Assembly (NCBI GenBank): GCA_024195265.1 | Contig: JAJLRJ010000010.1 | Location: 28,599,798 to 28,663,797, forward strand | Length of the DNA stretch: 64,000 nt | Direction: 5' to 3' | Source: Dendrophyllia cribrosa | Lineage: Eukaryota; Cnidaria; Anthozoa; Scleractinia; Dendrophylliidae | Shown: one piece after another, positions 21,177 through 32,215 of the stretch | How the letters are laid out: each line of letters starts with the position of its first letter | How positions within the stretch are numbered: position 1 is the stretch's first letter | Made by a program: the position numbers and the translations under genes | Notes under the pieces: generated by a model | Told to the model about the DNA's origin: nothing | The model's database searches: none | What the model saw: the letters and a program-made list of their open reading frames with translations, nothing else

Positions 21177-21420
21177 TGAAACAATGAGTAGAGAGCTGTA
21201 TAAAAAGTTAATGATACTATTTAATAATTCATCAACTCAGTTGATTTGTATTGGGGTTTACAGAGGTTTACATGTGACTCAAATACCACCTATTGATTTG
21301 TCATGACTGTTATGAATTATCAATGAATTTTATAAGATAAAATACTTATTGACTAAGTAAGGCCATGGCCATGACCTAGAACCAAATATTTTCCTATCCG
21401 GCCGTCCCACTCAGTCAATA
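21177..21420. other. Non-coding spacer
   Basis: Nothing recognisable in this AT-rich segment. Confidence 0.4.
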
Positions 21421-24023
21421 GGGAGCTTAAGCAACCACGACGCCGACGGCAGCGAGAACGGCACAAAACAATAGGCTTAATGAGCGAAAACAATACCTCT
21501 GCACGTGCGTTTTACATTTTGGTACATTTCTTTGCCGTTCCCTGCAAAACAACAACGTCAAATGATCAAATTATAGGTTTTTTGGAGAACGTGAACACAC
21601 GACGGTTAATTTTCTTTTCTCCATTTGAACCGGAAAGCCATCCCTTCAAATTCAGCTCCTGGACAATCCAGTCACATTAGACAAACTAAACAAATTGGAG
21701 CAACTGCAAAGTAGTTTAAAATAGCGCGAATCCTTTTTTCACTTGACGTTTTCCTTGGCGTTGCCGTCGTCGTTGCTTAAGGGCCCATTATAGCATCTTT
21801 TCAGGCCGTTGCTAGGGAAAAATCAGTTTGCTCTAGCTCGGCAAATTTTTGCTTATATTTGACCAAATTTGAACAGCAACCTTTAAGTACACCTGTGGTT
21901 CGGGTTGTGACGTCATCAGGCCACGCCCAATGTCACGTGACCCAAAACAGAAAAATTAGCGTAACTTCAGAAACTTACAGTTTTATCAAAAATTTTTTGC
22001 ATCATTTGATTTTATACACCATTTAAAAAAAACGTAAGCATGCGTTTTCTTTAAGGATGAAAAGTAAAAATAATATGAGGAAAAATGTGTTCTCAAAACC
22101 ACGTTTTTGCGTCTTAATTTTTTGTTTTTTGATTTTTCGCAAAAAGCATGCTTACGTTTCACGAAAAATCTTTTATCTTTCGATTGAATTTGTTAAAAAT
22201 AAATTAGCCTCTATTTGCGCCGAGTTAGGTTCGCCTTTGTCTTTACCGGAAGTAGATGGCCTGTTATCAGCCTGGGCTTCCTGTGCTATAAATTGGAAAC
22301 TGCCGATCTCTTGAAGTAAGACCTTCATTTCTTAGGATTTGTTGAGTATGGTTATCGTTTGTGAAGTACGTTTCAACCTTCACTCGAAAAAGTTGCCTTT
22401 CTTTGCAGACAAGGAGAAACGAGTCATGCCTGTGCCTGTCAGATCACAAGCCTTCGATCACTTCGGCAGGCATGGGTGAGCAGGAAAATGCCTTCAAATC
22501 CAAAACGTCCAAAGCATTGTTCTGGTAACACACGCATCTGTGAGACGGTTTCTCTTGAATTTGAAGAGCAGTATGGCACTTACATAAAAAAGAAAGAAAC
22601 TTATATTTCTCTTTCTTTTTCAAACAACAGTCGACAATCTTTGGAGCAAAAAATATAATTACTAGATATCCTCCATCGACAATTTTTTTTTCAATTTAGT
22701 TCTTATTATTTTCCCCCTCTAAAACAACAACAAAGCCATTAGACCAGTCCTATTTGTTTTATCAGAAGCTTATTAGTTTTGTGCTTCTAATTTTATCACA
22801 TGCAATGTTTTTAAGTCACATACAGATCGAAACGGAAAAGATGCAATGTTATTTTGTTTTGTTTGCCCAAAATTATGCGCCGTTTAATTTGTTTTATGTG
22901 CAAACGGTTAGCTCAGTTAAGTGGCCAGTTTTGGCGGAATAGCTCGAAAGAAATCAAACAGTTAAGAAGTACTCGATTATTATTAAAGTGGAAAGCAGAA
23001 TAGGCGAAGTAAAAAGACAAAAGTCCAAGGTTGAAGTCCGTGTTTTGAATAACAAGAAACCTTATGCAACACCAGCGCCGAATCCATCTAAATCGATGCT
23101 TCAATTTGTTTTCATTGAATGAAAATATAAATCTAAAACGTAAACATCCTTTTTCAATAGGTACAACGCACTGTCTTACTTTTTAATTTGATTTTTTTTT
23201 TTTTTTTTTTTCACTGAAGTTTTTGCCTGAAGTTGCATCGTATCAACGCACAATGACAATTTATCAGTTAATCCCGCAGTTAATCTTCCACGGACGGAAA
23301 AACGTATGAATAATAAAACTAAACGAATTGAAAATAATTTTTTTTATTAATAATTTCCGTCAAACAAATTTGAACTCACTGTACTTTGTTTATTCATACT
23401 TTGTTGAAATCTGTACAACTTTGACGGCTTCTAAGTTTATACTAGAAATCCGTCCTGAGAAATACGTAAAAACTGTAGCTACAAGAAAAACAAACGCGCT
23501 ACGCTCGCGTTGAAATTGCAAAAACTCGAGCACTTTTCTGCAAATGTTAACATCTTACTCACTTGATGTTGGCTCCAGATATATCCTCTAACTTCTCAGT
23601 CCAGAATTCCTCGGCAGTTGACCTGGTCAGCATTGACAAAAAGAAACGAAAAACGGTACGAAGACTGAAGCAGTATATAGGAATAAACTTTCAGCAAATT
23701 CCGATATCTGTGAACTGATCAGTTGAGCGTTCTTACTCCTTCAGTTATTTCTACGTTTTGAATCAGCTTGAAAACCGTCCAAGACGAATCTTTCCAGAGA
23801 AAAAATATCCAGCTTCAAATAAGTTTAAGTACTAACCAAGAATTCAGGAGTTCAACGAGACGAACTTCAAATTTGGCATTGTTTAGGTCAGTTTTGAATT
23901 TGTACGGACTCTCGCGCGAAGCTGCCTGTCACTTTCACCGGAAGTAAAATTGTACATGATTTAGCTCTGCATAGCAACCGCATTACCTAACAACGGAATA
24001 CTATAATGGGCCCTTAAGCTCCC
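21421..24023. mobile_element. TA-flanked MITE split by a later TTAA element
   Basis: The left end GGGAGCTTAAGCAACCACGA at 21421 pairs with the right end GTTGCTTAAG...GCTCCC. The right end is divided: its inner part stops at 21780 and its last six bases are at 24018-24023. TA lies on both outer sides. Joined without the insertion, the element is about 366 bp. Confidence 0.88.
21781..24013. mobile_element. 2.2-kb TTAA element with GGGCCCATTATAG ends
   Basis: GGGCCCATTATAG at 21781 and CTATAATGGGCCC ending 24013 are 13-bp perfect inverted repeats flanked by exact TTAA duplications (21777-21780 and 24014-24017). The TTAA comes from the CTTAAG of the host MITE's terminal repeat. Inside there is no recognised transposase: a hairpin pairs CGTAAGCATGC (about 22032) with GCATGCTTACG (about 22146), and a T run lies at about 23192-23211. 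Insertion at TTAA is characteristic of piggyBac and Kolobok elements. Confidence 0.93.
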
Positions 24024-24033
24024 TAATATTAAA

Positions 24034-24154
24034 CACTTAATGACTGGTCCCGAGGGAAACAGTGAACTTTGTTTCGGAGAATCTCGTTCGAGAGAAACAT
24101 CGAGATTCGAGGTAAACAAAATTCACTGTTTCTCGAGGGATCAGTCATTAAGTG
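24034..24154. mobile_element. 121-bp palindromic MITE
   Basis: The ends CACTTAATGACTGGTCCCGA and the complement are nearly perfect inverted repeats along the whole length. No clear target duplication is visible. Confidence 0.8.
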
Positions 24155-24741
24155 ATTTGTTATATAGCAAACAAAGGGAACGGGCGCTAGCGGGCAACAG
24201 TGCACTGTTACCCTCTGATCGTGACGTCAAAAATGTTGCCCGTTTTCGAAAATGTTGACCGCTCATGGACGTTTGGCGGGAAACAGTTTGTTTGTTTGTT
24301 AGATGACATGTGACCATAAATCAATCAATAAACGCACGCGTTGTTTTGAAAGCAATAGTACAATATATAGTACATATATACATAGTACATATTATGTTTA
24401 TCGGAGTGTGAGAAAATCTCGCCAGTCGCCACCGTTTTTAGAAGGGAAGGAGTTTCAGAAGGAAGGGGATCAACACATACCAGAAACCGTATAAGCTCGC
24501 ACACACACAGTTCGAACACCCCTTATAGCTGTTATGGGTCTAGGAAAAATTTTTTATGACCCTACATATCCTCGGATAAGTCACTGAGTGACGGACTAAG
24601 ATCTCGTATAACTGTGGTTATCTTGGCTAGATGAAAATGAAGTATGCAACGCGCGCACAATGAAATTGTTCGCACAAGCTTAATTTCGATACTGTTTATA
24701 CAAAACTAAAAGTCTTTGTCCTACCTACAAAGTTTTTTTTT
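24155..24741. other. Non-coding DNA downstream of the kinase gene
   Basis: Contains AT-rich words with TACATA repeats near 24360-24390. No polyadenylation signal of the standard form is seen directly downstream of the kinase stop at 24742. Confidence 0.4.
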
Positions 24742-25125
24742 TCAATTTTTCAATGAAATCTTTGCTTTTGTCGCCGTTGGCCTCGAACATGGGTCAGAAT
24801 GCAAACACGTAATCATTAGCTTGATCCACTTGGCTGGGGGAGGGTTAAAGGAGCTTTTACCGCGAAGTTTTTCCATTGTTATGTATCGAGTTACTTCGTT
24901 TTCACCCATAGAGCTCAGCTGATCGAGCGCGCTTTTGCCAAACCACATTTCCCACATCATTACACCAAAGCTGTACATGTCCGCCCTTGAATCGTAGACT
25001 TTGCCTTGATCGCGTACCTCGGGAGCCATGTAAAGTGGTGTATCGCACGCTGTCCCCGTGATCCTGTTTTCGAGAGTGGCCAAGCCCAAGTCTGCTAGCT
25101 TAATGATGTGATCGCGTCTTGAAAT
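24742..25125 (-). CDS. Last exon: kinase C-lobe
   Basis: The acceptor ...TTCACAG precedes ATT TCA at 25125 and the stop is at 24742, giving 127 aa. It begins ISRRDHIIKLADLGLA, so the metal-binding motif is DLG rather than DFG. Next come LYMAPEV (APE motif), DMYSFGVMMWEMW (helix F, including the conserved Asp) and CSRPTA (helix H-I arginine). All C-lobe landmarks are present and the frame is intact. It joins in phase 0 with the HRD exon at 34558. Confidence 0.82.
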   Translation of the reverse strand: MSRRDHIIKLADLGLATLENRITGTACDTPLYMAPEVRDQGKVYDSRADMYSFGVMMWEMWFGKSALDQLSSMGENEVTRYITMEKLRGKSSFNPPPAKWIKLMITCLHSDPCSRPTATKAKISLKN

Positions 25126-25920
25126 CTGTGAATGATTTTTAAAAAACTGTCTGATGATGCAAGTTAACACACTATTGTATGAAACAAGATGCAACGGATG
25201 GCAACGGATGGCAACGGATGCAACAGATAGCCGTAGCCTTACACCGAGTTGATTGGAGACGTGTATATGGTACAGGTCATACAAGTATACTAATTGGTAA
25301 GGGTATATACATAGAGCTTATTCAACGAAAAGTTGCATGGCGTTACACAGAGGTCCTTTTCTCCGCGTGAAGCAAAGGATTTAGGAGACGTCTTCACACA
25401 AGCTAAACATTCACATGTGTAAGCATTTACGGTCATAGCCGGTAAGCCATAATTATGTTGGCAGTGCTCAACATATATTGGGCGGTGACGTCAAGCCGTT
25501 GGTCTTGTCTCCTACACCTTAAGCTTCATATACTTAACAGTAGGAGACGTTAAAGAATCCACTCATTATTCAGAAAAAAGTTGGTGTTGCAGTCCCGGCG
25601 AGTGGTACAACCCCTCCTTGGGGGGAGGGGAAATGCATTATCGTCCCCACAGTAATTGTACCTCGAATTTTTTCTACCGATACAAATCAATATTTTTCTT
25701 CATACTGTTCAGTCTAATCGTCGGAGTCAGTAGAGTATTTCTAAGTAGAACAGTTGTTTTTGATAATAAGTGACATTTCGTCGGTCCGATTGTTAGTCAA
25801 ATTTGTCAGTGTTTGTCAATTTGTTCTGTTGATATCGCTGATAATTCGTTTGCTAGCCGCAGGAAACTGTTGACATCAGTGCTGTGACGTTGGTTTTAAG
25901 TTTAGTAAACCAACTTTCTA
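25126..25920. other. Intron DNA without recognised gene
   Basis: A short GGATGGCAAC tandem (about 25196-25228) and an inverted AGGAGAC/GTCTCCT pairing (about 25384 and 25507) are visible. Nothing else is recognised. Confidence 0.4.
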
Positions 25921-26103
25921 GAATGACTCGTTTGTAGTAATCTGTACTGTAGGTAACCCACTCAGCAGAATGACTCGTTTGTAGTAATCTGTACTGTAGG
26001 TAACCCACTCAGCAGAATGACTCGTTTGTAGTAATCTGTACTGTAGGTAACCCACTCAGCAGAATGACTCGTTTGTAGTAATCTGTAGGTAACCCACTCA
26101 GCA
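25921..26103. repeat. 47-bp tandem repeat, four copies
   Basis: The unit starts GAATGACTCGTTTGTAGTAA and ends CCCACTCAGCA. Copies begin at 25921, 25968, 26015 and 26062; the last has an internal deletion. The first three are almost identical, so expansion is recent. Confidence 0.95.
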
Positions 26104-26706
26104 AAGTCCCAGTCTATTATATGATAAGTTTGTAACATCACCCGTTTATGCTCAGTCGTATATTAATATTTCTACCAGTCTAACCGTCAGTGAGCTAACA
26201 GTCGTAGCGTTTGATCAATTTTGTTCTCAAGGTATCTGGTTTCGTCTGATAAGCTGTCAGGTGACTCGTAAACTAGTTGCGTTCGTCTTGTCAAAGTTCT
26301 ATAGACGTCGCTTTGTGAAAAGTAGAGTTATAGGACAACTGCTCTAGTAACCTGTCAGTGTGCGTCGATTTCCTGTAGCCTGTTGTTTGTAATTTGTTGG
26401 CCTTACGGCTTACTAGGCAGTCTGGGAAAGGAATGTTACCATTCTCTTCGATTTCCCTTGTAAACTGTATGCAGCGTTTTGTCAACTCTTTCTAGTGTTT
26501 ATCGTTGCACTGAAAATAGCTCGACTTAACAGTAAAAACGAAAAAAAAAACTATCCCTAAGCAAAATCATACAGTAGCAAAGCACACCTCCAAAGTTTTT
26601 ACCAAGAATAGCTCATTTCCTATGTTAGTGATCAGTTCCTATTTTATTTTCTTATCTGACGATATTCTGAAAAAAAGTCAGTCAGTTTCAATAAGGTAAA
26701 ACTGGG
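26104..26706. other. Intron DNA without recognised gene
   Basis: Many scattered GTCAGT/CTGTCAG words occur. No gene is seen. Confidence 0.35.
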
Positions 26707-27968
26707 TTAGCCTGTGACAGCCGCCTCCTCCCGTCATGATTGGTTGTTATGCTAATCCTATTACGTAGGACATTTACCGTGTCTTCATTGGTTAATCGGT
26801 CATTTCTGAGAATTTAGCGCGGTTTCCGAGAAACTTGCGGGAAAATTCGAACACAGGAAACGTCGATAGAAAATTTATTCGGGCCATTCGAAGCAAAATG
26901 TAAAGCAAATTCCCGACGTTCAGGCTCGATCATAGGAAATAGCAAGGGTTGACAGGCCGCACAATCTGTACCGGTGTGAAACATTTGAAAACCTTTTTAT
27001 ATTTTTTTTTCTAACGAGTAGATCTCGTGTAAAATGGAGGTGGTAGGCCTGTACGACTTTTACAAAATGTTGTTAAATACCGTTTGCCACCTATATATGT
27101 ATTTTAACGGGTATCATTTCCTTGGTTTTGGAGGAGTTTAGTGTTCACTGAAAAACTCTTTTAAAAAGCCGCGTGTAACGGACTAGAGGTCAACTGTGTT
27201 ATGTCTGTAATTCCTGTGATTTTGTTCTTTAAGTATTTGACCTCTTATAACGTCCCTTTTCTTTTGCTTTTGCGGTTAGTGGGTTGTTTTATGTTGATTT
27301 TTAACACAGAGGGTTCCGTTAACATTTTTAGTTTTTTCTCTCTTTGTAGTGATAGGATCTGAAAAGATATGTTGACCGTTTAATGTGTTTCCTGCTATTT
27401 TTAATCACGCTGGGCCCAGCTATTTGTGTTTGTCGTTGCAGGAGTATGTTACGGTGAACTAAATGTAGATCCAAGGTTAGCAGAGAGAGATAGTTTAAGC
27501 TTTAGTGGGATTACCCAAGGATTTAAGATAGGCGACTTGATCTTCTATCAACGTTTTTAGCGGTGATATGATGACAATTTTGCTGCTTCCAAGCGGTCGT
27601 TCGAAGACTTCATCAGCCACGATCGGAGCAGCATAAAAGATAAGCCACTTCCCATACCCGGTAGGGAGACTTGCATATACATCTTTTCCTTTTAAAAGTG
27701 CTTTCAAACATTCTTCTTGTTCTGGATAGAGTGAAGGAATCTTGAAAGTCTCGCAAACACTTGCAATCGCCCGATGAAAATTTGCGTGGTCCGACACGTT
27801 CAATGTCATTTTGAAACTGAAATTCGAGAGTATGTAATTTTGGTCAACGGAAATTACTAAATTTTAATTTATGTAAAATTATTCCGGAGCAAGATTAGCG
27901 ACGGCGTTACACAGACGCTTCTCTCCCCGATTTTTTTTTGAGGGGAGGAAGCGGCTGTCACAGGCTAA
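26707..27968. mobile_element. 1.26-kb TIR element carrying a RecQ helicase exon
   Basis: TTAGCCTGTGACAGCCGC at 26707 and GCGGCTGTCACAGGCTAA ending 27968 are perfect 18-bp inverted repeats. The outer match extends weakly inwards (CTCCTCCC/GGGGAGGAA). The body has a segment (about 27040-27490) that resembles 44800-45250, and a helicase exon on the minus strand. No target duplication is obvious. Confidence 0.75.
27515..27809 (-). pseudogene. RecQ-like helicase first exon
   Basis: ATG 27809 opens an exon of about 98 codons ending at a GG|GTAATC donor (27515). It has the RecQ-type Q-motif region (FKIPSLYPEQEECLKALLKGKD), motif I (LPTGYGKW) and motif Ia (IISPLKTLIEDQVAYL). RecQ-type helicases unwind DNA using ATP through this Walker A loop. 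Here the Ser/Thr after Lys is Trp, which should impair ATP binding. No further helicase exon follows on the minus strand within the element (the next 800 bp towards 26707 are non-coding). It is therefore a captured or truncated piece, not a working helicase. Confidence 0.8.
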
Positions 27969-28329
27969 ACTGTGGTGTACACTAACAAGTGGCTTTTTGC
28001 AAATTCAACGCGATGGGAAAAATATTCCAGGCATAAAAACGAGTTACCAGCTAACAAGTGAGTAAATACTTGCTTTAATTTAGGCATTTTAAGAACTTTA
28101 ATTCCCCTGCATATTTCGTCTTTCATTTCACATCGGTTGGTGAATGAAAATGCAATTGAGTGTTTGGTGACAATGTCTTAAAAGCCACTTCACAAGGAGA
28201 AACGCCTGATCGATGACATCGTTAATGATTTATATTCATAACGCTCAGACAATTAAGCCTGTAATAACGCCCACGGTCGGTGATGCGTAGAAAGCTACAA
28301 AAACGTTTTCCTTCCTGAAGCTTAGTATA

Positions 28330-28450
28330 TCAGAACCACAGAAAAGACTAACCTCTTGCGGGTTGCACTCGACAGTAAGCTAAAATTTGACGATCATGTT
28401 TCGTGCATTTGTCGCAAAGTGAGTGCTCAAATAAACGCCCTTAAGAGCAA
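28330..28450 (+). mobile_element. LINE reverse-transcriptase fragment
   Basis: The plus-strand reading ...TNLLRVALDSKLKFDDHV and CRKVSAQINALKS matches the post-catalytic part of LINE reverse transcriptases (LLGV-x-[LI]-D-x-x-LKF). It is cut off close to the palindrome at 28485. The C-terminal part of a similar element lies at 34170. Confidence 0.7.
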
Positions 28451-28484
28451 ATCCGTGCAAAAATCAAACATTACACGGCAAAGT

Positions 28485-28649
28485 CCTTTGGGATGATCCG
28501 GATCCGGATCACTGATCCAAGATCACACGGATCATGCTGCATCAAAGGAACCGATGAATCCTTGTCCAGAGTGGATTCGTCGGTTCCTTTGATGCTTCAT
28601 GATCCGAGTGATCTTGGATCAGTGATCCGGATCCGGATCATCCCAAAGG
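28485..28649. mobile_element. 165-bp palindromic MITE
   Basis: CCTTTGGGATGATCCGGATC at the left is exactly mirrored at the right. The arms are about 75 bp with few mismatches, rich in GGATC words. Confidence 0.88.
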
Positions 28650-28665
28650 AACGCACCCTTAAAAT

Positions 28666-31600
28666 TCGCTCTTCTTTTGCATACAGGTAGCCTTTAGTAA
28701 GTATACAATTGCTGTGTAGTTTTTTTCTTGAAAAACTTATGTTTCTGGGAAAACGAAAACATTAGTTTTCAGCCCGGGGTTCGATTTGGCGACACCAAAC
28801 AGGCTTAAAATAAGTCATGATTCATTCGACTCGCGTATCAAAACTACTGCGCCAGAAAAAACTGTCATAGCTCCGATTTGTTGAACAACTTGTCACAGTC
28901 TAAATACCATAATTTCATAAAAATTAGACTAATCTAAGTATTCAAATGAAGTCAAAAGCTTCTGGCTCTCCCGTTCTTCGTAAAACGGTAGGCGAAAAAC
29001 AGCGATGATTTTGAGCATGTGCCTTTGTTCAGAATTTCGTAACATTATAAATGACAATACTAGAGTTGACGATCTTTCAAAATATGTAAAGTTTAGTTTG
29101 GGGAAATGGATTTGGAATTTTTAAGAATTTGTTGAAAATCGTGAACGAAAGACGTAAAATCACGCCATCTTGTGTGTGCGTGACCAACAACAAAAACAAA
29201 ACCGTTTTTCCTAGAGAAATCTTGGCAACTCTGACGCCAAAAAACAAAAAAAAGAACAATGAAAATATACAAACCTTAACTTGGATATGACATTCTTGAA
29301 TGTCCATGGTGTTTCGTTTTGACGTCTGTTCAATTTCATTCGTGAAGTTTATCATGAACAGTGAAGCCCGTAGCCACGATAAAAAAAAAACGCTTTTAAA
29401 AACTTTTCGCTGAATTCTTCGTAGCTCACTTTGCACTTTCGTACTCTTTATACTGTTGATACAATTTTTTACCAGATTTCTGGCGGAAACTGTAAAAGGG
29501 CTCACAATAAAGCGAACTAAGTTCAAGCATGTGTTCCCAGTTTTCCATCCTTGCATAACCGTGACCCATTTGGAGACTATATGCAAATTACGTCTCAAAT
29601 TTGCATATCAGGTTGAGCAAGCGTTCGTGACAGTCACGGTTGGTACATGGGTGGATATAAAGGTATTCATTTGGTCTTTTTGCCATATGTTTCATTGATT
29701 TTTTTAGAAACGCTTAATGCTCGCGCTATGTACAGTGCGGTATGCTTCAAGGCTCTGAACACTGTGCGACTGCAGTACCTGAACTAGAGAAAGCAGAACT
29801 TTCCCAAACGTTTTCTGCCCCATCTCTCCCAATGGGGTGCATGGGCCCTGAATACGACACCAGAGGGTGTATTGGACTATCATATATTGTACAAGCGACG
29901 TAGCACTCGCTTAAAGTGGAATGAAATTATGTATGTATGATAGATGGGAGGTACTGTTGTAATTGGAAGGTTTCAAATGAAAATGTTGTTGTTTGTTGTT
30001 GTTGTAAAACCCCCTTAAGAATTTAGAACGCGGAAGATTCTTTGTTTCATGGTTTCCTAATTTTCTTTCTAGGACCAGTAGTCCATAAGGGTGTTTTAGA
30101 GTTAATGCCTTATAGCTCTCCTACAATATACACCAAAAAAATACCACATCAGTTTATTTTCTTTTCATTATATTGGCATTAATTAATTAATTGATTAGTT
30201 GATCAATTATATTTATTAATGCTGTGCATGAAACGTGCCTTGCATTGATTCTTTTCCGCTAGTTTTCAATGTGTTTTTAACTTCATTTTATTGTGTTTAT
30301 TTTTTTTTCGTCTGCAATTTTTCGCAGGAATAGACCAGTTTCGAATTCGCTATGGTCGCTGAATGAAAGCATTAAAGGCGCATTTTTACAGGGTTAGCCT
30401 CAATCTGAAGTGATAAATTCACAAATTCAGGCGAGAAGAAGACCTGTTTAGAGTTCTGTCTTTTGTTTAATTTTCAAATTTCACGCACCTTCTGCCGGTA
30501 TTTGTGAATATTTTACATCAGGTCGAGTCTAACCCTGTATCAATGTGTCATTGGTGTTTGAATTCAGCGGTAATTTTAAATACGAAAATGGCTTATTGAT
30601 TTCTTATTGGCCCGACCTCCCCCTTAAAAAACAGAAAAAGGTAATACCAGAGCAAGGAATGAGCGGAAAACGCGAGTCATGTATGTATCGGCTAAAGAGA
30701 AGATTAACCGAAATATTTCTTATTAAAAGCGGGACAATGAAGGAGGAATGTTCCTCTCACAACTAAAGCATTGTCGATTGTCACACTCTAAAAATGAAAC
30801 TAAGGCTGGCCTGTCTTTGTTGTTGTTTTACCATAGCAGTCTAATCAGCTACCAGAAGCGGAAGTAGAAGACTTTATAAAACTCTAAAAATAAAAACAAT
30901 GACAAGTAAATGGATCAAAATTTCTCAATCTTTGTACCTGCGTTCTCGTTTGAAAGATTATTTGTGTAGCTTAACATGTGAAATCCAGGCCGACAAGATC
31001 CACCCCAACCCAACCCCACCCATGTAATAAATATTGGTTTCTGTCAATACTGTATTTAAAACCCACGAGATCTCTTTGCTGTTTTGAACTGTATTAATTG
31101 AAGACTTCCGAACAACACTCGTCAAACTTCAAGAAAAAAATATGGAATTTTGGCCACTGAGAAAACCTTAAATATCCACCCTGTGTACCAACCGTGACTG
31201 TCACGAACGCTTGCTCATTCCAGACGTAATTTGCATATGGTCTCAAAATGGTTCGCGGTTATGCAAGGATGGAAAACTGGGAACACATGCTTGAACTAGT
31301 TCGCTTTATTGTGAGCCTTTTTACAGTTTTCACCAGAAAAAATTGTATCAACAGTATAAAGAATACGAAAGTGCAAAGTGAGCTACGAAGAATTCAGCGA
31401 AAAGTAAAGCGGTTTTGATCGTGGCTACGGGTTTCACTGATCTTCACTGTTCATGATAAACTTCACGAATGAAATTGAACAGACGGCAAAACGAAACATT
31501 TTGGACATTCAAGAATGTCATATCCAAGTTAAGGTTTGTATATTTCCATTGTTTTTTGGCGTCAGAGTTTAATTGCCAAGATTTCTCAAGGAAAAATGTT

Positions 31601-32155
31601 CTAAGTGTTTTTGTTGTTGGTCACGCATACACAAGGTGGCGTGATTTTATGTCTTTCGTCACGATTTTCAACAAATTCTTAAAAATCTCAAATTCATTTC
31701 CCCAGACTAAACTTTACATATTTTGAAAGATCGTCGATTCTAGTATTGTTATTCGTAATATAACGAAATTCTAAACAAAGGCACATGCTCAAAATCATTG
31801 TTGTTTTTCGCCTACCGTTTTACGGAGCACGGGAGAACCATAAGCTTTTGGCTTCCCTTGAATACTTAGATTAATCCAATTTTTATGAAATCATGGTGTT
31901 TAGACTATGACAAGTTATACAACAAATTGGAACTATAACAGCTTTTTCTAGCGCAGTAGTTTTCATACGCGAGTCGAGTGAATCATGACTTATTTCAACC
32001 CTATTTGTATGTGTTTGGGATTGCCAAATCGTGCCCTGAGATGATAACGACTTTCTTCGTTTTTCTCAGAAACAAATAGATATTCCAAGGAAAAAACTAA
32101 ATGGCATTCGTGTACTTACTATAGACTATCTATATGCAAAAGACGAGCGAATTTG
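28666..32155. mobile_element. Element with 1-kb inverted arms
   Basis: The left arm 28666-29663 and right arm 31165-32155 are diverged inverted copies. Shared landmarks are GACAGTCACGGTTGGTACA near the inner ends and AAGAGCGAATTTTA/AGACGAGCGAATTT at the outer ends. Both contain a TTTGTTGAAAAT-bearing ORF piece ending FPQTKLYIF. The 1.5-kb spacer (29664-31164) has no recognised gene. It is a foldback-type transposon or an old inverted duplication. Confidence 0.85.
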
Positions 32156-32215
32156 ATTTTTTTTCAGCTTTGCCGAAGATTTGCGATTTTGTTTGATTCT
32201 TGCACGGATCTGCTC

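Noticed and set aside
20870..21184. 104-codon minus-strand ORF
   Set aside because: It crosses a palindromic repeat; no domain and opposite-strand mirror ORFs.
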